A stretch of DNA of 64,000 bases from Hugenholtzia roseola DSM 9546. Lineage in GTDB: Bacteria; Bacteroidota; Bacteroidia; Cytophagales; Bernardetiaceae. A program made the translations under genes and the position numbers. Each line of letters starts with the position of its first letter. Position 1 is the stretch's first letter. Below, piece after piece: positions 34,747 to 44,349 of this stretch. The notes beneath the pieces are model-generated. The model was not told the DNA's origin and ran no database searches. It worked only from the letters and a program-made list of their open reading frames with translations. The stretch is from assembly GCF_000422585.1 (NCBI RefSeq), contig NZ_KE383880.1, positions 224,069 through 288,068 on the forward strand, given 5' to 3'.

Positions 34747-35667
34747 ATGGGGCTTTCTATTCTACACAACGAACCACTCGAATTGGGCGTGAAGCGCGTT
34801 TTAGCCGAACGCCTGCACTTGGCACTGCAAACCCTGCAACTACAAACGACACAAGACAAGCACAAGGCAGTCCATGAAAGTCGCAAACGCATCAAAGAAA
34901 TGCGAGGTATTTTGCGCCTAATTGCCAAAGAAGTAGAGAAAAAAGAGTGGAAGACCCTACAAAAGCACCTGCGACAAGCCGCGCACATTTTAGCACCCCT
35001 GCGTGATGCAGATTCGCAAATGGACACTTTTAGGAAAGTGGAAGTTTTTTTTGCCGCCTCCAATCAAAGCCAAACCATTCGCCCTTTTCTAAACAAAGCC
35101 TACAAAAAAATTAAGCAACACAGAAAAGAGCTAACCGCCCAATCTTTTCAAAATCCGCAAACAGATATTTTAAAACAAGCCCATCAAAAACTTGCGCTTT
35201 TACAGGAAAAATTCCATCAAATCACTTTTTCAAAACATTCTGCCGACATCTTTTTTCCTAATTTAGAAACCATTTATGGGCAGGCGCAAAAGCATTTGCG
35301 CAAAGCCTTAGAAGAAGATAGCTCTTATCAGTGGCATGAGTTTAGGAAATATGTCAAATATCTTTGGTATCAGGTGCAAGTTTTGGAGCAGGGCTGGACA
35401 AACCTACTACGTCCCTTGGGCGAAGAACTAAAAACGGTCGCTTCTCTTTTAGGCGAAGAGCATGATTTGTACCTTTTGATTCAAAATTTAGAACAAATCA
35501 AGACACAGTTGCCATCAGAAGGGGCAGAAACGATACAACATCTGCAAAATAAAATTTTGTTGCACCAGATAGAACTTCGACAAAAAGCCGCCTTTTTGGG
35601 AAAACGGCTTTTTGCCGAAAAAAGCAAAGCCTTTGCAGCACGCTTGGTTTTGTATTGGACAATGTAA
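34747..35667 (+). CDS. CHAD domain protein
   Basis: A 306-residue helical protein with conserved CHAD histidines: HKAVHESRKRIKEMRGILRLI near residue 38, SYQWHEFRKYVKYLWYQ near residue 198 and LLGEEHDLYLLIQNL. CHAD domains bind inorganic polyphosphate through basic residues on conserved helices. The usual partner CYTH triphosphatase domain is absent, as is any polyphosphate kinase in the window. It is preceded by its own promoter. Confidence 0.88.
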   Translation: MGLSILHNEPLELGVKRVLAERLHLALQTLQLQTTQDKHKAVHESRKRIKEMRGILRLIAKEVEKKEWKTLQKHLRQAAHILAPLRDADSQMDTFRKVEVFFAASNQSQTIRPFLNKAYKKIKQHRKELTAQSFQNPQTDILKQAHQKLALLQEKFHQITFSKHSADIFFPNLETIYGQAQKHLRKALEEDSSYQWHEFRKYVKYLWYQVQVLEQGWTNLLRPLGEELKTVASLLGEEHDLYLLIQNLEQIKTQLPSEGAETIQHLQNKILLHQIELRQKAAFLGKRLFAEKSKAFAARLVLYWTM

Positions 35668-35691
35668 AAAAAAAGCGCAGCTATAAGAGCC

Positions 35692-35845
35692 GTAGTGTTA
35701 AGTGCTGTAAAAAGCCTTTTTTTGACAAAATTTTGTCAAAATTTCTTGTCAAAATTGGTACGAAATAAAATTTGGACTTAAACCCTAAGGGTCTTGAAGA
35801 CCCTTAGGGTTGGGGCATAGGGCAAGGCAATGTCTTGTCCCTACA
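35692..35845 (-). mobile_element. R1 element, degraded copy with internal palindrome
   Basis: The left end GTAGTGTTAAGTGCTGTAAA is present; the right terminal repeat is lost after TGTCCCTACA. The middle carries a 15-bp palindrome, AACCCTAAGGGTCTT (35781-35795) and its inverse (35797-35811), also found in the copy at 51245. The hairpin could stop transcription between the convergent genes. Confidence 0.65.
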
Positions 35846-35869
35846 AGAGAACTTCACAAGTCAGAACGC

Positions 35870-37006
35870 CTATTCAAAAGGATTTTGATACGCAGGATTT
35901 TGGATAAAGGTGCTATCAGTAAGCAGATGTAAAAAATTGAGAATATCTTGTTTTTCTTGGGGGGTTAGATGCAAGCGAATGGGAGCAGAAAAATCAGTGA
36001 TAATTTCATTGCTCGCCTCGATAATCAGGGGTGAAAGTGTGGTGCTGTGCTGAATCCCCGAATCGTAATGCTCGATGACTTCTTCCAACGTTTGGAAACG
36101 CCCGTCGTGCATGTAGGGCGCAGTAAGGGCAATATTGCGCAAAGAAGGCGTTTTGAATTTGCCTCTATCGGCAGCAAGGTTGGTTACGCGCTGCAAGCCA
36201 AGTGCAAGGGTTGGGTCAGGCTCTAAGCCGTTATTATGAAAACCCTCAAATTCGAAGGGACTGCCCGAAGTAAGGTCGCCCAAATGACAATCGCCACAGT
36301 TGCCGCCTCTGATGCCTCTTTCTGGTTCGGGGTGTGTAAAGAAAAGTTGGATACCGCGCAATTCGCTGGCGGTGGGCTGATATTCTCCACGTTTGAAGCG
36401 GTCGTATTTAGAATCTTTGCTAACCAAAGTGAGCAAAAATTGGCTAAGTGCCTTCGAAATTTTTTCAGGTGTGATTTCTTTTGTACCAAAAGCCGCCTCG
36501 AATTTGGCAGGATAGAGGTCGGTTTGTGTTAATTTTTCTACGGTTTGCGCCAAAGTTTGGCTCATTTCAATGGGGTCTTGAATAGGCATTAAGACCTGAT
36601 GGCGCAAGTCCTGCGCCCTGCCGTCCCACATCATACGCGACTGCCAAAGCAAATTGACCAAAGATGAAGCCCCAAATTGGGTCTTCTCACCACGCAAGCC
36701 CACCGACTGTGCCTTGCCGTCGGTAAAAGCCAATTCCTGTGCATGACAGGAGGCGCAAGAAATGGAATTGTTTTCAGAAAGGCGCGTATCGTAAAAAAGA
36801 AAACGCCCCAAATCTATTCCCTCGTAAGTGAGCGGATTATCAGCAGGTACTGTCGCATTTCCAAAATAAAGTATCTTTTCGAGCGGAAAACGCCCCGTAG
36901 GTTTTTGGGGCGCAGGGTCTTCCTTTTCCTGACAAGCAACGGCAGAAAATAAAAACAGTGCCAGCGCAGCCACTAAATTTTCTATGTTCTTTTTTAGAAA
37001 CTGCAT
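35870..37006 (-). CDS. Di-haem cytochrome c peroxidase, lipoprotein
   Basis: About 378 residues from the ATG at 37006; an ATG at 37039 would add 11 residues. The signal peptide ends in the lipobox SAVAC, so the mature protein should be lipid-anchored in the periplasm. Two c-type haem sites are present, CASCH and CGDCH, plus the MHDGRFQTLEEVIEHY motif near the end, typical of bacterial di-haem peroxidases. These reduce hydrogen peroxide to water with electrons from cytochromes. The last residues (NPAYQNPFE) match the family. Confidence 0.93.
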   Translation of the reverse strand: MQFLKKNIENLVAALALFLFSAVACQEKEDPAPQKPTGRFPLEKILYFGNATVPADNPLTYEGIDLGRFLFYDTRLSENNSISCASCHAQELAFTDGKAQSVGLRGEKTQFGASSLVNLLWQSRMMWDGRAQDLRHQVLMPIQDPIEMSQTLAQTVEKLTQTDLYPAKFEAAFGTKEITPEKISKALSQFLLTLVSKDSKYDRFKRGEYQPTASELRGIQLFFTHPEPERGIRGGNCGDCHLGDLTSGSPFEFEGFHNNGLEPDPTLALGLQRVTNLAADRGKFKTPSLRNIALTAPYMHDGRFQTLEEVIEHYDSGIQHSTTLSPLIIEASNEIITDFSAPIRLHLTPQEKQDILNFLHLLTDSTFIQNPAYQNPFE

Positions 37007-37093
37007 TTTTCGAAAGTTGTTTTTTATGATTTCAAACAATAACGATACGATATAGGCTTATTTTGGGGAGCAGCAAGGATTTTTTAAGGATTT

Positions 37094-39511
37094 TTAGCGA
37101 ATAAATTTTACCTGTGTCCGAAAATTAGCCCCCCTGACCTCTGCCACATAAGTCCCTTTTGCCAAAAAGGAAAGTAGGGCTTGCGTTTCGGTTTTGCCTT
37201 TTTCGAGCGTTGTTTCGAAAACTTTGCGCCCCATCATATCATAGACCAAAAGCCAATGACTTTGGGTAGGATTTGCATTTTTAAAATGCAGCGTTTCGTC
37301 GGTCTGATAGTAATAGAGCAAGGGCGCGTTTTCTTTCCCTATCCACACGCCAATAACGGGCGAATAGGCATAAGAACCTGCCCAATCTACTTGTTTCAGA
37401 CGGTAATAGTGCCAACCCTGTTGCAATTCGTAATCGGCAAACTGATAATTTTGGTTTTGCGAAGTTGTGCCTTTCCCCTGCACAAAGCCTAAGATTTGGA
37501 AGTTTTGCTCATCAAAACTGCGCTCTACATAAAATCCGCGATTGTCGCTCTCGCTCGAAGTTTGCCACAAAAGTAGGTTGTGGTCTTGGCGATTTTCTAC
37601 CTCAAAGCGCGTTAGCTCTACGGGAAGCGGAATTTCACAAGAATTAAATTGCGATTCGGTGATAGGGGCAGGGCAGTTGTCGGGATTTGCAGAAGCCGTA
37701 AAGTTGAGCTGCACATCTAAGGAAGGCGGGTTTCCGATAGGTATGATTTGATAAGTAACAAAGACACGCCGCTTGACAATGCCTGCGGCATCAATGAAAG
37801 TGCCTGTATCCACGATATAAGAAGCAAGGTCGGGGTGTGGCGCAAAGGTATAGTTGGGGTCGGCAATGCTCTGTTGAAGGACATAATTGATGCTTGCCCC
37901 ATCAAATTTATCATCGGAAAAGACCACTTCAAAGGTAACTAACAAATCATCTGCCGACTCACAAAGGTCGCCTGCCGAATTTGCAGATAGCTCAAAAGTG
38001 GTATTATCTGCCACAAAATTCACCACTTGGTCTTGACTTTCCTGAATAAAAAACCAAGTGTTAATGGTGCGATTGTTTCCAAAATTACTGCCCAAAGTCC
38101 AATTATGGGCAGGGCTAACTGCTCCTGCTAATTGCACCGTTCCCCCAACGGCACTGTCGTCCCAATACAAACGCGGAGGCGGAGGTCCCAAAGGGCGCAC
38201 CAAAGCCACAGTATAGCCGTTGGGGTGTCCTTCTACGTCAAAGAGTGGCAAATGTGTGAGTCCTAATTGCAGACGCGCTCGCAAGGGAATATTCGTACCC
38301 GTCGGCACAACATTGCCGCAACCATCTAAACCGTCCCAAGAGATGGTATAAGTGCCAGCAGTAGGCGCGTTAAAACCCAAGAGCCTATCTTTGCTATTAA
38401 AATTATAGCTTCCATTTCCTGCATAAACAGGCGAAGCACAGTTATTATTGGTATCATCTAAATCTAAAAGCACTTCTATAAAACCGGGCGCATTGATGGT
38501 CAGACTAATTTCGTAATTGGTACAAAGAGTTACTTCTACTTCGGGCGGGTCTAAGGTAGGAATGACACCTGTGGGATACACATTGGGGTCAGGGTCATTG
38601 AGAAAAATAGGATATTCAGGGCGCGTAGAATTGACCGCCACCGAGCGTCTATCCAAGACTACGTCGCCTGTATTGTTTGTACCTGTGGAATTACAACTGA
38701 TGACAAAACCAAAAGGCTGCATGCCGTTGAAATCTACCGAAAGCACAATTTGGTCAGGCGTATAAACAAATAAAGTTGCTAAAAAAGGGTTTGCACTCCC
38801 CATCATATTTACGTCCCAAGCCTGCGAATAGACACGCCCATTGATGGCTGCTCCTGTGTTGGGTGTGCCAGCGGCTACGTAGTTTCCTGCATTGTTGCCA
38901 AAAGCCCCTACGCCTGTCGCTACGGTGATGTCAAAAAAGCGAATCCCTGTTTTGTTGGTAGGCGTAACAGTAGGGTCTGCACCTCTATTAAATTCTACCC
39001 ACCAGTCGCCGCTTTGGTCAGGGTCTAAATAAAGCGCGTTGTAGCCTGCTGCTCCTGCAAGTTGGGCGGCACCTGCTACCGCTTGGGCATGGGTATCGAT
39101 AAAACCTGCTCCTGCATTGGGAATGAGTACATTATCATAGCCTGCAAAAACAGTCCCGTCAGGGCGGCGAATCCGAAAACGAAGGCGGTTGTTGTTTCCG
39201 TTGTTCCAATTTGTACCATTAAAATCATCCCCCCCATTAAAAGTTCGTCCAAATCCGAAATAAACAATTTCGTTTGTATGGTCATCTACATGAAAATACA
39301 GACGCTTCTCCGCAGGGGCATTGTAGGTAAAAGAATTGCGCAAAGGGTCATTGTTGTCCCAAATTTGGATAATAGTTGGATTTGCAGCGTTAGGCATCAA
39401 CTGGGCAGTGCCTTCTGCCTTCATCAAATTAGGTGAAAAAGAAAGCAGGAGCAGAAGCGTTCCCAAAATTGAAACCGACAGATTTTGAAGGGGAATGATA
39501 GACCTATTCAT
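37094..39511 (-). CDS. Large secreted T9SS cargo protein, function unknown
   Basis: An 805-residue protein with a signal peptide (LSVSILGTLLLLLSFSPNLMKAEG). The body is rich in G, N, D and T and contains DPDQSGDWWVEFNRG and TGTYTISWDGLDGCGN, the latter like an Ig or FlgD-like fold. A fibronectin-like strand domain follows (LPVELTRFEVENRQDHNLLLW), then a type A T9SS sorting domain (YYYQTDETLHF to the end TQVKFIR). No enzymatic motif is seen. It is probably a surface or adhesin-type protein. Confidence 0.85.
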   Translation of the reverse strand: MNRSIIPLQNLSVSILGTLLLLLSFSPNLMKAEGTAQLMPNAANPTIIQIWDNNDPLRNSFTYNAPAEKRLYFHVDDHTNEIVYFGFGRTFNGGDDFNGTNWNNGNNNRLRFRIRRPDGTVFAGYDNVLIPNAGAGFIDTHAQAVAGAAQLAGAAGYNALYLDPDQSGDWWVEFNRGADPTVTPTNKTGIRFFDITVATGVGAFGNNAGNYVAAGTPNTGAAINGRVYSQAWDVNMMGSANPFLATLFVYTPDQIVLSVDFNGMQPFGFVISCNSTGTNNTGDVVLDRRSVAVNSTRPEYPIFLNDPDPNVYPTGVIPTLDPPEVEVTLCTNYEISLTINAPGFIEVLLDLDDTNNNCASPVYAGNGSYNFNSKDRLLGFNAPTAGTYTISWDGLDGCGNVVPTGTNIPLRARLQLGLTHLPLFDVEGHPNGYTVALVRPLGPPPPRLYWDDSAVGGTVQLAGAVSPAHNWTLGSNFGNNRTINTWFFIQESQDQVVNFVADNTTFELSANSAGDLCESADDLLVTFEVVFSDDKFDGASINYVLQQSIADPNYTFAPHPDLASYIVDTGTFIDAAGIVKRRVFVTYQIIPIGNPPSLDVQLNFTASANPDNCPAPITESQFNSCEIPLPVELTRFEVENRQDHNLLLWQTSSESDNRGFYVERSFDEQNFQILGFVQGKGTTSQNQNYQFADYELQQGWHYYRLKQVDWAGSYAYSPVIGVWIGKENAPLLYYYQTDETLHFKNANPTQSHWLLVYDMMGRKVFETTLEKGKTETQALLSFLAKGTYVAEVRGANFRTQVKFIR

Positions 39512-39713
39512 ATTGTAGTAGGGGCAAGAAAGTAAAAGAGGCTTGTCTTTTTGAAAGTCAATTTCGGCTGTGGTATATTATACAAAGATGCTGCAAAAAA
39601 GTTTTAGTAGCAGGTCTTATTTCACAAAAAAACAACAAAATTGTACTTTTCCAAGACGGGCGAAATGTAAGATTGTCCCTTATTTTGTTCTTTGCCTTGC
39701 TCGCTACCCAAAG

Positions 39714-40736
39714 TTAAGATAGGAAACGCACCTGAATCGGAACAAAATAGAGGGTGATGTTTAGACCCGTCGAGCAAAGCAAAGGTTTAATCCGCATTGC
39801 ATCTTTTTCTGTCGTAAAAATGGGACAGATGTAAGTTTTTTGCAAAGTTTCAAGCCGTCTTAGGTCGGCTTCTCCAAATTGGTAATGGTCTTGATAATCA
39901 AGATGTTGTACAATTTCAAAACGCTGACTCAAATAGTCGTAAAAGGGTTTTGCATTTGCAATTCCTGTTAGCAAAATAATCTTAGAAGCAAGCGGAACAG
40001 TATTTATTGCTGTGCTTTTTGTAAAAAGCAACGGCTCTCCATAGTCGTAGGTTGAAAATAAAATAGGAATCTGGTGTTTGCTATACTTAGAAACGGCTTG
40101 TCTTATCTTTTGTTTGTTATCAAAACTTAAATCGGGCGGACATTTCGTTATCAGAACGCCATCGGCGCGTTTGGCTTGGTGTCGCTTTTCGCGCAAAAGA
40201 CCCAAAGGCAGGAGCGAATCTGTATAAAAAGGACGGGTGTAGTCGGAAAGTAGCCAATAAAAATCTGCCACTACTCGATGGTGCTGGAAAGCATCATCTA
40301 AGATAAGTAGTTCAATATCAGGCACTTGACTTAAAAGCTGCTGCACCCCTACCCAACGGTTTTCGGCTACTGCCACCACCACCTTTTCAGGATTTGCGCT
40401 CCACCTTTCCACATACAATTTTGGCTCGTCCCCAATCTCAAACGCCGTATGTTGCGGATTTGCCAAAATAAAACCTTTGCTCTTTCGCCCATAGCCACGC
40501 GAAAGTATCGCCACTTTTTTCCCCTCTTCAAGGGCTTGATTGACAAAATAAATGGTATGCGGCGTTTTTCCCGTTCCTCCCACTGTTAGATTGCCAATAC
40601 AAAGGCTTTTGATGGGAATATGATGTCTTTTTTTGATTTTTTTTTCATATAAAAATCTATGCAACCAAGCACCGCTCCCCCAAAGTAGCGAGAGCAACCA
40701 AAGCAAAGGGAAGGCTATTTTTTTGAGCAGACGCAT
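39714..40736 (-). CDS. lpxK: Tetraacyldisaccharide 4'-kinase
   Basis: A 340-residue protein from MRLLKKIAFPLLWLLS; the frame stays open upstream to 40892, but the preceding gene's stop lies 1 bp away and the family starts here. An N-terminal membrane anchor is followed by the P-loop GNLTVGGTGKTPH and ILDDAFQHHRV. LpxK phosphorylates the lipid A disaccharide at the 4' position. It is the last gene of a same-strand run with a glycosyltransferase, lipB and a SPOR lipoprotein. Confidence 0.93.
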   Translation of the reverse strand: MRLLKKIAFPLLWLLSLLWGSGAWLHRFLYEKKIKKRHHIPIKSLCIGNLTVGGTGKTPHTIYFVNQALEEGKKVAILSRGYGRKSKGFILANPQHTAFEIGDEPKLYVERWSANPEKVVVAVAENRWVGVQQLLSQVPDIELLILDDAFQHHRVVADFYWLLSDYTRPFYTDSLLPLGLLREKRHQAKRADGVLITKCPPDLSFDNKQKIRQAVSKYSKHQIPILFSTYDYGEPLLFTKSTAINTVPLASKIILLTGIANAKPFYDYLSQRFEIVQHLDYQDHYQFGEADLRRLETLQKTYICPIFTTEKDAMRIKPLLCSTGLNITLYFVPIQVRFLS

Positions 40737-40737
40737 C

Positions 40738-41940
40738 TTAATCTTTTGTTTTGAGATAGCGGTACAAACGACTCCACTGTTTTTGTTTTGTGAAATATTT
40801 TTGCGCAATTTTTTGTCCTCTTCTGCCCATCTTTTTTCGCATTTGAGGCGACATCTCCTTGATTTTGATAATATTTTGCAGCAAGCCTTCATAATGTTTG
40901 GGCTTCGAAACCAAACCTGTCCCCGTTTTTTCCAAAATATCAGCCGCCTCGCCTACCCCACAAAGCAAGATTGGCAGCCCCACTGCCAAAGCCTCGTAAA
41001 TTTTAGACGGCACAGTGCCATAGACATATTGCTTTTGCGAAATAAGAGCCGCATCATAATCCGCTAAAATCGTCGCAATTTCTTTTTGTGGTAGAGCAGG
41101 ATAACAAAAAATGGCAGCAGGAAAACGTTGGGCAAGTTTTTTAATCTTTGATTTTTCTAATCCTCCCCCGTATATATGCAATTCTACTTGATTTTTTTCC
41201 CAATCTATTGCCTCAATCAATTCTGCCAAGCCCTGCACCAAGCCCAAAAGTCCTGCATAGACGATTTTAAATTTATGTGTAGTATCATACCTTTTTTTAG
41301 GTCTAAAAAAATGAACATCTACTCCTGTGCGGTACAAAATCGCTTCCTTTTCAGGCGCAAGCCACCGTATTTGTTGGAGAATTTCGCGCGATTGTCCGAT
41401 ACAAAAAATCGCTTGTTGGTACATTTTTTTTTCTCCCCTTCTCAAAATTTGATGCAAGAAGCCTTCTTTTTTCAAAATTTCTAAATCAACCAAGACCTGC
41501 GGATATAAGTCGGAAAGATTAAGGACGTAAGGAATTTTCCAAAAGTTTGCCCAAAGTGCCACTCCCATTGCCGTAGGGAAAGGCGGACTTTGCAGCCAAA
41601 TTTGGGCAGGGCGGCTCTTTTTTTTCAAAAAGAAAAGCCAAAAGGATAAGACCCAAAAATTAAATAATAGCACAAAAAACCGAAGTGCAATATTTTTAGT
41701 GGGACAAATGAAAGTTTTGTAGCGAAAAACACTTAAATTTGAATTGATATGAATTTGCTCATGCCAACCTTTTGTCTTAAAATGGGCTGCCATCTTGCCC
41801 TCTGGATAGCTCGGATAGGGCGCAATTACCTCGACTTGATACCCTGCGGCGGCTAATTTTTCAGCCAAATACGCAATTCTATAAGCGCAAGCCCCTATTT
41901 CTGGTGGGTAGTTGGGCGTAATGAGCCAAATTTTTTTCAA
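40738..41940 (-). CDS. Glycosyltransferase family 4, WcaI/WbuB-like
   Basis: A 400-residue GT-B fold enzyme. The N-terminus IWLITPNYPPEIGACAYRIAYLAEKLA is typical of WcaI-like transferases; the C-terminal donor domain has FKIVYAGLLGLVQGLAELIEAI and the GxxxxxYEALAVGLPIL motif (KIYEALAVGLPILLCG). It likely adds a sugar during surface polysaccharide synthesis. It adjoins lpxK, which suggests an envelope role, but the acceptor is unknown. Confidence 0.87.
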   Translation of the reverse strand: MKKIWLITPNYPPEIGACAYRIAYLAEKLAAAGYQVEVIAPYPSYPEGKMAAHFKTKGWHEQIHINSNLSVFRYKTFICPTKNIALRFFVLLFNFWVLSFWLFFLKKKSRPAQIWLQSPPFPTAMGVALWANFWKIPYVLNLSDLYPQVLVDLEILKKEGFLHQILRRGEKKMYQQAIFCIGQSREILQQIRWLAPEKEAILYRTGVDVHFFRPKKRYDTTHKFKIVYAGLLGLVQGLAELIEAIDWEKNQVELHIYGGGLEKSKIKKLAQRFPAAIFCYPALPQKEIATILADYDAALISQKQYVYGTVPSKIYEALAVGLPILLCGVGEAADILEKTGTGLVSKPKHYEGLLQNIIKIKEMSPQMRKKMGRRGQKIAQKYFTKQKQWSRLYRYLKTKD

Positions 41941-41962
41941 TTTTATCGCTTTTAGTAGTTCT

Positions 41963-42661
41963 TTAAATCAATTCCATCTCGAAGACCTCTGCCAAATGGT
42001 GTTTGAGGCGGGCTTCCACAGATGCCAATTCTATTTCCCTACCCAATTCTGCTGCCAAAGAAGTAACGGCTTTGTCTTCTATACCACAAGGGATAATATT
42101 TTTAAAATAGTTTAAATCTGTATTGACATTAAAAGCAAAACCATGCATCGTAACCCATTGGGTAGCCCGAATCCCGATGGCACAAATTTTACGCGCTCGC
42201 TCTTCTATTTCTGGCTCAATCCAAACGCCCGTATAGCCTGCATAACGCCCTGCCGCAATGCCGTAATCCGCCAAAAGTCGGATAACTGCCTCTTCGATAA
42301 AGCGCATATATTTATGCAAATCTTGGAAAAAATTGTCTAAATCTAAGATAGGATAACCTACCAACTGCCCTTGTCCATGGTAGGTGATGTCGCCCCCGCG
42401 ATTGATGGCAAAATAAGCGATACCTTTTTCTTTCATTTCTGATTCAGAAATCAATAAATTTTTCAAAGAGCCGCTTTTGCCCAATGTATAAACGTGTGGG
42501 TGTTGGCAAAAAAGCAAATAGTTGGGCGTAGGTTTTTTTTCTACCTGCTGACGATTTTGCCTTTTTATTTCTACCACTTTTTTTAACAAATCTTCCTGCA
42601 TTTCCCAAGCCTGCTGGTAAGGAATGAGTCCTAAGTGTTGAAATTCAACTTTTTTGTTCAT
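41963..42661 (-). CDS. lipB: Octanoyltransferase LipB
   Basis: A 232-residue protein that transfers octanoyl from acyl carrier protein to lipoyl domains. Family motifs are clear: QHPHVYTLGKSG, RGGDITYHGQGQLVGYPILD, the catalytic lysine in KICAIGIRATQWVTMHGFAFN and the catalytic cysteine in IIPCGIEDKAVTSL. The length is normal. It begins 3 bp after the SPOR lipoprotein stop, so the two are probably co-transcribed. lipA is not in the window. Confidence 0.95.
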   Translation of the reverse strand: MNKKVEFQHLGLIPYQQAWEMQEDLLKKVVEIKRQNRQQVEKKPTPNYLLFCQHPHVYTLGKSGSLKNLLISESEMKEKGIAYFAINRGGDITYHGQGQLVGYPILDLDNFFQDLHKYMRFIEEAVIRLLADYGIAAGRYAGYTGVWIEPEIEERARKICAIGIRATQWVTMHGFAFNVNTDLNYFKNIIPCGIEDKAVTSLAAELGREIELASVEARLKHHLAEVFEMELI

Positions 42662-42664
42662 TTT

Positions 42665-43252
42665 TTACTTGTATTTGGTCTTAAACTTCGACAAAGGCAA
42701 GGCTTCATTGACTAAAATTGCATTTGGGTAATCCTTTTGTACCCTTGCCATATCAGAAAGAGCCTCTGCGCGTGTGGCATATAAGCCAATCTTGACTCGA
42801 TACAGGGGCTGGTCGTAAGTTAGGTCGGGCGAATTTCCTACCAAATTGCGCAAAGCCATCGCCTTTCCCTTTATCATTTCGGCTTCGGTGCGGTCTGTAC
42901 CCGAAAAAAGTTGGATTCTATAACCCAAAACCTCCTTTTTCGCCGTGGCATTGTGTTGCGATAAGGTAGCAGTTAGGGCTTCCACATGCTCCAAATTAGA
43001 AGTAGGGGCAGGCAGGGTAGGCAAAGTTTTGATAGTGGGGACAACGACGGCAGTATTTTTAACTTCCTGTTTTTGAGCGGCAGCCGCTGCCTTATATTCG
43101 AAGCGAGGGCGAAAATTGGAGAGAGGCTCTATGTTTTCCACAGGCGAAGAAACGACTGTAGTTGTGGTGCTGGTGGTTTTACAAGCCGAAAAACTCGCCA
43201 CAAAAAACAAGAGAAGGCTAATTTTTCCAAATAAAAAACGATTTGGGTTCAT
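42665..43252 (-). CDS. SPOR-domain lipoprotein
   Basis: A 195-residue protein with a lipoprotein signal peptide ending SFSAC. After a Thr/Ala-rich linker, residues of about 120-190 form a SPOR domain (YRIQLFSGTDRTEAEMIKG and YRVKIGLYATRAEALSDMARVQKDYPNAILV). SPOR domains bind denuded peptidoglycan at division septa. TATTTTTG on the minus strand at 43273-43280 may be its -7 box. Confidence 0.87.
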   Translation of the reverse strand: MNPNRFLFGKISLLLFFVASFSACKTTSTTTTVVSSPVENIEPLSNFRPRFEYKAAAAAQKQEVKNTAVVVPTIKTLPTLPAPTSNLEHVEALTATLSQHNATAKKEVLGYRIQLFSGTDRTEAEMIKGKAMALRNLVGNSPDLTYDQPLYRVKIGLYATRAEALSDMARVQKDYPNAILVNEALPLSKFKTKYK

Positions 43253-43406
43253 CTTGACAAAATTTAATTTTCAAAAATACGAAAAAAGAATCCCCTACCT
43301 TGCCCTTTTTGAGCAGTAGAAAACAAATATTTCGAAGTGCTGCTACAAAAATACGCTTTTTTCCGCTTTTTAGCTTGCCAAAAAAAGATTTTGCAGGTGC
43401 AAGTTA

Positions 43407-43437
43407 TTGAAAAATTACGCCAAATCAAGTATCTTTG
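43407..43437 (+). promoter_or_regulatory. Promoter of the L,D-transpeptidase gene
   Basis: TTG (43407-43409), 20 bp, then TATCTTTG (43430-43437), a good consensus match. The coding start is 113 bp downstream, leaving a long leader. Confidence 0.6.
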
Positions 43438-43549
43438 TGTGAGTGCCTATCTTGTATTTGATTTGCCGTTGGCTTAGGTTTGCGCTTATTAGAAAAAAAT
43501 TTCATGTTTTATTTTCACATTTTCATTACATTTTTTAATTTTAAAAACT

Positions 43550-44332
43550 ATGAAATTCAAATTATTCAATTCCCAAACGCTATATTTTTTCATCTTTTTA
43601 GCCTTAGTTGCTGTTTTTTTCTCACCTCTTTTCTCTACGGAAGGGCAGGATTTGAAAACAAGCCAACTGCAATATAAAAGAGTGCGCCAAGCCTATCAAA
43701 ACCAAAAAGACTTTTTGAGTGCCATTTGCAAACAACATCAAATAGAGTTGCAGGAACTTGAAATTCTGATTCGCGCCTTCAAAGCCGAAGCACGCTTAGA
43801 AGTTTGGGGTAAAAACAAGAAAGAAGCAACCTTTCGCCTGCTAAAAAGTTATGAAATTTGCGCCTCTTCGGGTACTTTGGGGGCAAAGCGCAAAGAAGGG
43901 GATAGACAAGTACCCGAAGGCTTTTACCACATCAATCATTTCAACGCCGATAGCTTCTACCATTTATCTATGGGAATTAACTATCCAAATGCCGCCGACC
44001 GTTTTCATGCCGACAAAAAACGCCCTGGGGGAGCTATCTACGTGCATGGGTCTTGCGTTACGATAGGTTGTATTCCGCTCACAGACGAAAAAATAGAGGA
44101 GGTCTATCTTTTAGCCTTAGAAGCTCGAAACAATGGGCAAAAGCACGTACCTGTTTATATTTTTCCCTTTGAAATGAGCAATCAAAACTTAGAAAAATAC
44201 AGTAAAATTTATTCTTCACAACAGGATTTTTGGAAAAATTTAAAAGTAGGATATGATTATTTTGAGCTACACAAAAAACTTCCTATTTTCAGTGTAGCAG
44301 AAGGGCTTTACATTTTCAACCTCAAACCTTAA
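43550..44332 (+). CDS. L,D-transpeptidase, YkuD family (YafK-like)
   Basis: A 260-residue exported protein with a signal segment (LYFFIFLALVAVFFSPLFS). The YkuD catalytic site is YVHGSCVTIGCIPL, with the conserved histidine at about residue 166 and the nucleophilic cysteine at about residue 174. VPEGFYHINHFN is also typical. It probably forms 3-3 cross-links or attaches or releases proteins at peptidoglycan, as in YafK. It has its own promoter. Confidence 0.9.
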   Translation: MKFKLFNSQTLYFFIFLALVAVFFSPLFSTEGQDLKTSQLQYKRVRQAYQNQKDFLSAICKQHQIELQELEILIRAFKAEARLEVWGKNKKEATFRLLKSYEICASSGTLGAKRKEGDRQVPEGFYHINHFNADSFYHLSMGINYPNAADRFHADKKRPGGAIYVHGSCVTIGCIPLTDEKIEEVYLLALEARNNGQKHVPVYIFPFEMSNQNLEKYSKIYSSQQDFWKNLKVGYDYFELHKKLPIFSVAEGLYIFNLKP

Positions 44333-44349
44333 ATTTGCTCCCAATATTT

